Positions 50,870-52,302 of a stretch of 52,302 nucleotides of DNA are shown here, piece by piece. The DNA is from Planctomycetales bacterium (GTDB lineage Bacteria > Omnitrophota > Gorgyraeia > Gygaellales > Profunditerraquicolaceae). A program made the translations under genes and the position numbers. The stretch spans positions 1 through 52,302 of the forward strand of contig SBBM01000008.1 of assembly GCA_005239725.1 (NCBI GenBank). Reading direction: 5' to 3'. The notes below the pieces were generated by a model. The model was not told where the DNA came from, searched no databases, and saw nothing but the letters and a program-made list of their open reading frames with translations. Position 1 is the stretch's first letter. Every line of letters starts with the position of its first letter.

Positions 50870-51424
50870 CTACTTCTTTGACACCTTTACTTTTGCGGTT
50901 CTGATTACGCGTTCATTCAACAAATAACCTTTTTGCAATTCTTCAATAATCGTATGTTCGGGCAACTCTTTATCTTCTGCCTGCATAAGTGCCTCGTGGA
51001 AATTCGGGTCAAACATCTTGCCTTCTGCTTCAATGGGCTTAACTCCGTGCTCTTTCAGTGTTTCATACAAATGCGCCAAGATCATTTCTACACCCTTTAA
51101 AAATGCCGGCAAATCCTGATGCTGGGTTTGGGCAAGCTCCACCGCGCGCTCCAAATCATCCAACACGTTTAAAAGTTTCAATATAATACCTTCGTTGGCA
51201 AATTTAACGTAATCCTGCCTTTCTCTCTCCAGACGCTTCCGTGTATTTTCAAAATCCGCCTGAATCCTTAACAGTCTGTCCCAGTATTCTTTCGCCTTTT
51301 CGCTGTCTGCTTTTAATTGCGCGTATTCTACTTCTTTTATCGTGACCGTTTTTTCTTTAGTCACCGGCTCTTTCTCATCTTTCTGGGAATTCTCCTTATG
51401 ATTATTGTTATTTTGTTTTACCAT
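50870..51424 (-). CDS. grpE: Nucleotide exchange factor GrpE
   Basis: The 184-residue protein has a charged N-terminus, a long coiled coil (about 25-105: [31 protein letters not shown]) and the C-terminal beta-domain with [22 protein letters not shown], the GrpE hallmark. It releases ADP from DnaK. The start lies 2 nt after hrcA, so the pair is coupled. Intact and normal in size. Confidence 0.95.
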   Translation of the reverse strand: MVKQNNNNHKENSQKDEKEPVTKEKTVTIKEVEYAQLKADSEKAKEYWDRLLRIQADFENTRKRLERERQDYVKFANEGIILKLLNVLDDLERAVELAQTQHQDLPAFLKGVEMILAHLYETLKEHGVKPIEAEGKMFDPNFHEALMQAEDKELPEHTIIEELQKGYLLNERVIRTAKVKVSKK

Positions 51425-51426
51425 AA

Positions 51427-52167
51427 TTAAAAACCTTCCAGCACATTATTCAGGGTACCAGCGATAAATTCCAGAGTAGAGGCCGCCTGCTCATAGCTCA
51501 TTCTGCGCGGCCCCAATACCGCAAGCCTTCCCTTTTCTTTATTTTTCATACGGTAAGCCGAGACCACCAAGGAGCAAGTGTCGCTTAAATCCGGACAACC
51601 CATCTCTTCGCCTATATAAACCCGTAACCGCTCATTAATCTCCTGATTAAGAATATCCAGGAGGTGTTTGCGTTCTTCCAACAATTTCAGCACAAATGTT
51701 AGCTTCTGAACATCATGAAACTCCGGATGCTCGATTATATTGCTTAAGCCGCGGTAGAAAATCCTGTCTCCCCACTCAAAGAAAGAAACAATTGAAGCAT
51801 AATGCGTGCGCCTAGCGATTATCTCTGAAGTCTTCTCCAAAGCCTCTTCCAGAGAAGCTACCCTGTTCTTATATTCCTCAAGGATAATTGTTTTTTGCTC
51901 AAGGGGGGGTTCCGTCACCGACATCAAGAAATCTACATAATAGCGGTAGCCTTTATTGCTGGGAATCCTTCCGGCTGAGGTATGGGGATGGGAAAGATAG
52001 CCGCCTTCCTCCAGTTCGGCAAGGATATTACGGATAGTCGCGGAGCTTAAGCCAAAGGCGCAGCAAAGCTCCTGCGAGCTGACCGGCTGGCCTTTTCTTA
52101 TGTAATAAGCTACAGTAGCGGCCAGAACTTTATTCCTGCGATTTGTGTAATCAACCCGGCGCACCAT
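51427..52167 (-). CDS. hrcA: Heat-shock repressor HrcA, compact form
   Basis: The 246-residue protein has the HrcA winged helix ([55 protein letters not shown]). It goes on to [23 protein letters not shown] and a C-terminal dimer domain ([13 protein letters not shown]). Typical HrcA has about 340 residues; here roughly 90 residues after THYASIV are missing, the usual IqLvpL region, so the protein is a compact variant. It lies upstream of grpE-dnaK-dnaJ, but no CIRCE operator (TTAGCACTC-N9-GAGTGCTAA) is visible in this window. Regulation may use another site. Confidence 0.9.
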   Translation of the reverse strand: MVRRVDYTNRRNKVLAATVAYYIRKGQPVSSQELCCAFGLSSATIRNILAELEEGGYLSHPHTSAGRIPSNKGYRYYVDFLMSVTEPPLEQKTIILEEYKNRVASLEEALEKTSEIIARRTHYASIVSFFEWGDRIFYRGLSNIIEHPEFHDVQKLTFVLKLLEERKHLLDILNQEINERLRVYIGEEMGCPDLSDTCSLVVSAYRMKNKEKGRLAVLGPRRMSYEQAASTLEFIAGTLNNVLEGF

Positions 52168-52176
52168 AAATATGTA

Positions 52177-52204
52177 ATTTTAACATAATGTTTTATGCTG
52201 TCAA
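52177..52204 (-). promoter_or_regulatory. Candidate promoter of the hrcA operon, near-leaderless
   Basis: On the minus strand TTGACA is 16 bp from TAAAAT, with a transcript start predicted around 52170, only a few bases ahead of the hrcA ATG at 52167. The spacer carries the imperfect inverted repeat GCATAA / TTATGT, and AACATAATGTT (52182-52192) is a perfect palindrome. No CIRCE is seen. Confidence 0.5.
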
Positions 52205-52302
52205 CCTCTAAATAAGATATCTCCATCCTTAATCTCAGCCGTAACCTTATCGCCCGGTTTAATGCCGCCCTCAAGTATCTTTAGCGCCAGAGGATCAACT
52301 AT
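52201..52302 (-). CDS. clpB: ClpB-like chaperone, C-terminal fragment (rest beyond window)
   Basis: The last 33 codons are open to the window edge and encode VDPLALKILEGGIKPGDKVTAEI... ending LFRG, the typical C-terminus of ClpB (IQDPLAxxILxGxxKPGDxV). Its place directly before hrcA-grpE-dnaK fits a heat-shock region. The hrcA promoter -35 overlaps its stop codon. The rest of the protein was not seen, so ClpC or another HSP100 is not fully excluded. Confidence 0.7.
   Translation of the reverse strand: MVDPLALKILEGGIKPGDKVTAEIKDGDILFRG

Noticed and set aside
52168-52200. CIRCE operator before hrcA
   Set aside because: TTAGCACTC and GAGTGCTAA do not occur here or elsewhere in the window on inspection.
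1-52302. tRNA or rRNA genes
   Set aside because: No cloverleaf with a TTCGA-type loop and no rRNA stretch was recognised on either strand; a tRNAscan run would settle it.

Overview
The window is about 52 kb of bacterial chromosome. Every convincing gene lies on the minus strand, so transcription runs from high to low coordinates. The gene content points to a Gram-negative (diderm) bacterium: lptD, several secretins, signal peptides and lipoproteins. Candidatus Omnitrophota (OP3) or a close relative seems the best guess, because of the many pilin operons, the PilM-PilN fusion, the short Cys-containing pilins and the style of intergenic palindromes. That placement is inference. No tRNA, rRNA, CRISPR array, transposase or phage gene was seen.

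Layout in transcription order. (1) 52.3-47.4 kb: end of a clpB-like gene, then hrcA-grpE-dnaK-dnaJ and an FmdB-type zinc ribbon. HrcA is unusually short and possibly leaderless, and heptamer repeats fill the dnaK-dnaJ spacer and part of the grpE-dnaK spacer. (2) 47.4-37.3 kb: a DUF1015 protein, accD, a sugar-type ABC ATPase, two diguanylate cyclases, a ROK kinase, lptD and a UDP-sugar dehydrogenase, so mainly envelope and carbohydrate functions. (3) 37.3-36.96 kb: no gene, but a highly structured segment with its own promoter and terminator, a candidate RNA of about 310 nt. (4) 36.8-27.9 kb: pilus locus A, with a major pilin, six further pilin-like proteins and pilM-N-O-P-Q. (5) 27.9-26.1 kb: a truncated DUF2344 gene and rng (RNase G). 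(6) 25.9-21.0 kb: locus B, with a MerR-like regulator, a PilP-like lipoprotein, a secretin split into two genes and a GspE/PilB ATPase. (7) 20.9-8.8 kb: a transport and redox cluster. It holds a MacB/LolCDE-like pair, an ArsD-like thioredoxin-fold protein, a tungstate/molybdate importer (wtpABC), a NapH-like Fe-S membrane protein and a PQQ-type beta-propeller. A new promoter then drives a COG0523 GTPase, a small redox protein and two ModA-like binding proteins flanking an ArsP-like permease. (8) 8.7-0 kb: a zinc-ribbon protein and locus C, with a pseudopilin, an ABC-2 transporter, a TPR protein, four minor pseudopilins, GspF, a PilM-PilN fusion and PilO.

Loci B and C complement each other: B has the secretin and ATPase, C has the inner-membrane platform and pseudopilins. 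They look like one type II secretion or pilus machine separated by the transport cluster. Locus A lacks an ATPase and a GspF in this window and may share those of B and C.

The most unusual item is the 13.4-8.8 kb operon. Both ModA-like proteins carry Cys where oxyanion-binding ModA proteins have Ser or Thr, at two corresponding positions. They flank a non-ABC permease of the ArsP family that has a Cys-Ser-Cys motif, beside a small redox protein and a metal-type GTPase. I propose a thiol-based metal or metalloid handling system; its substrate is unknown.
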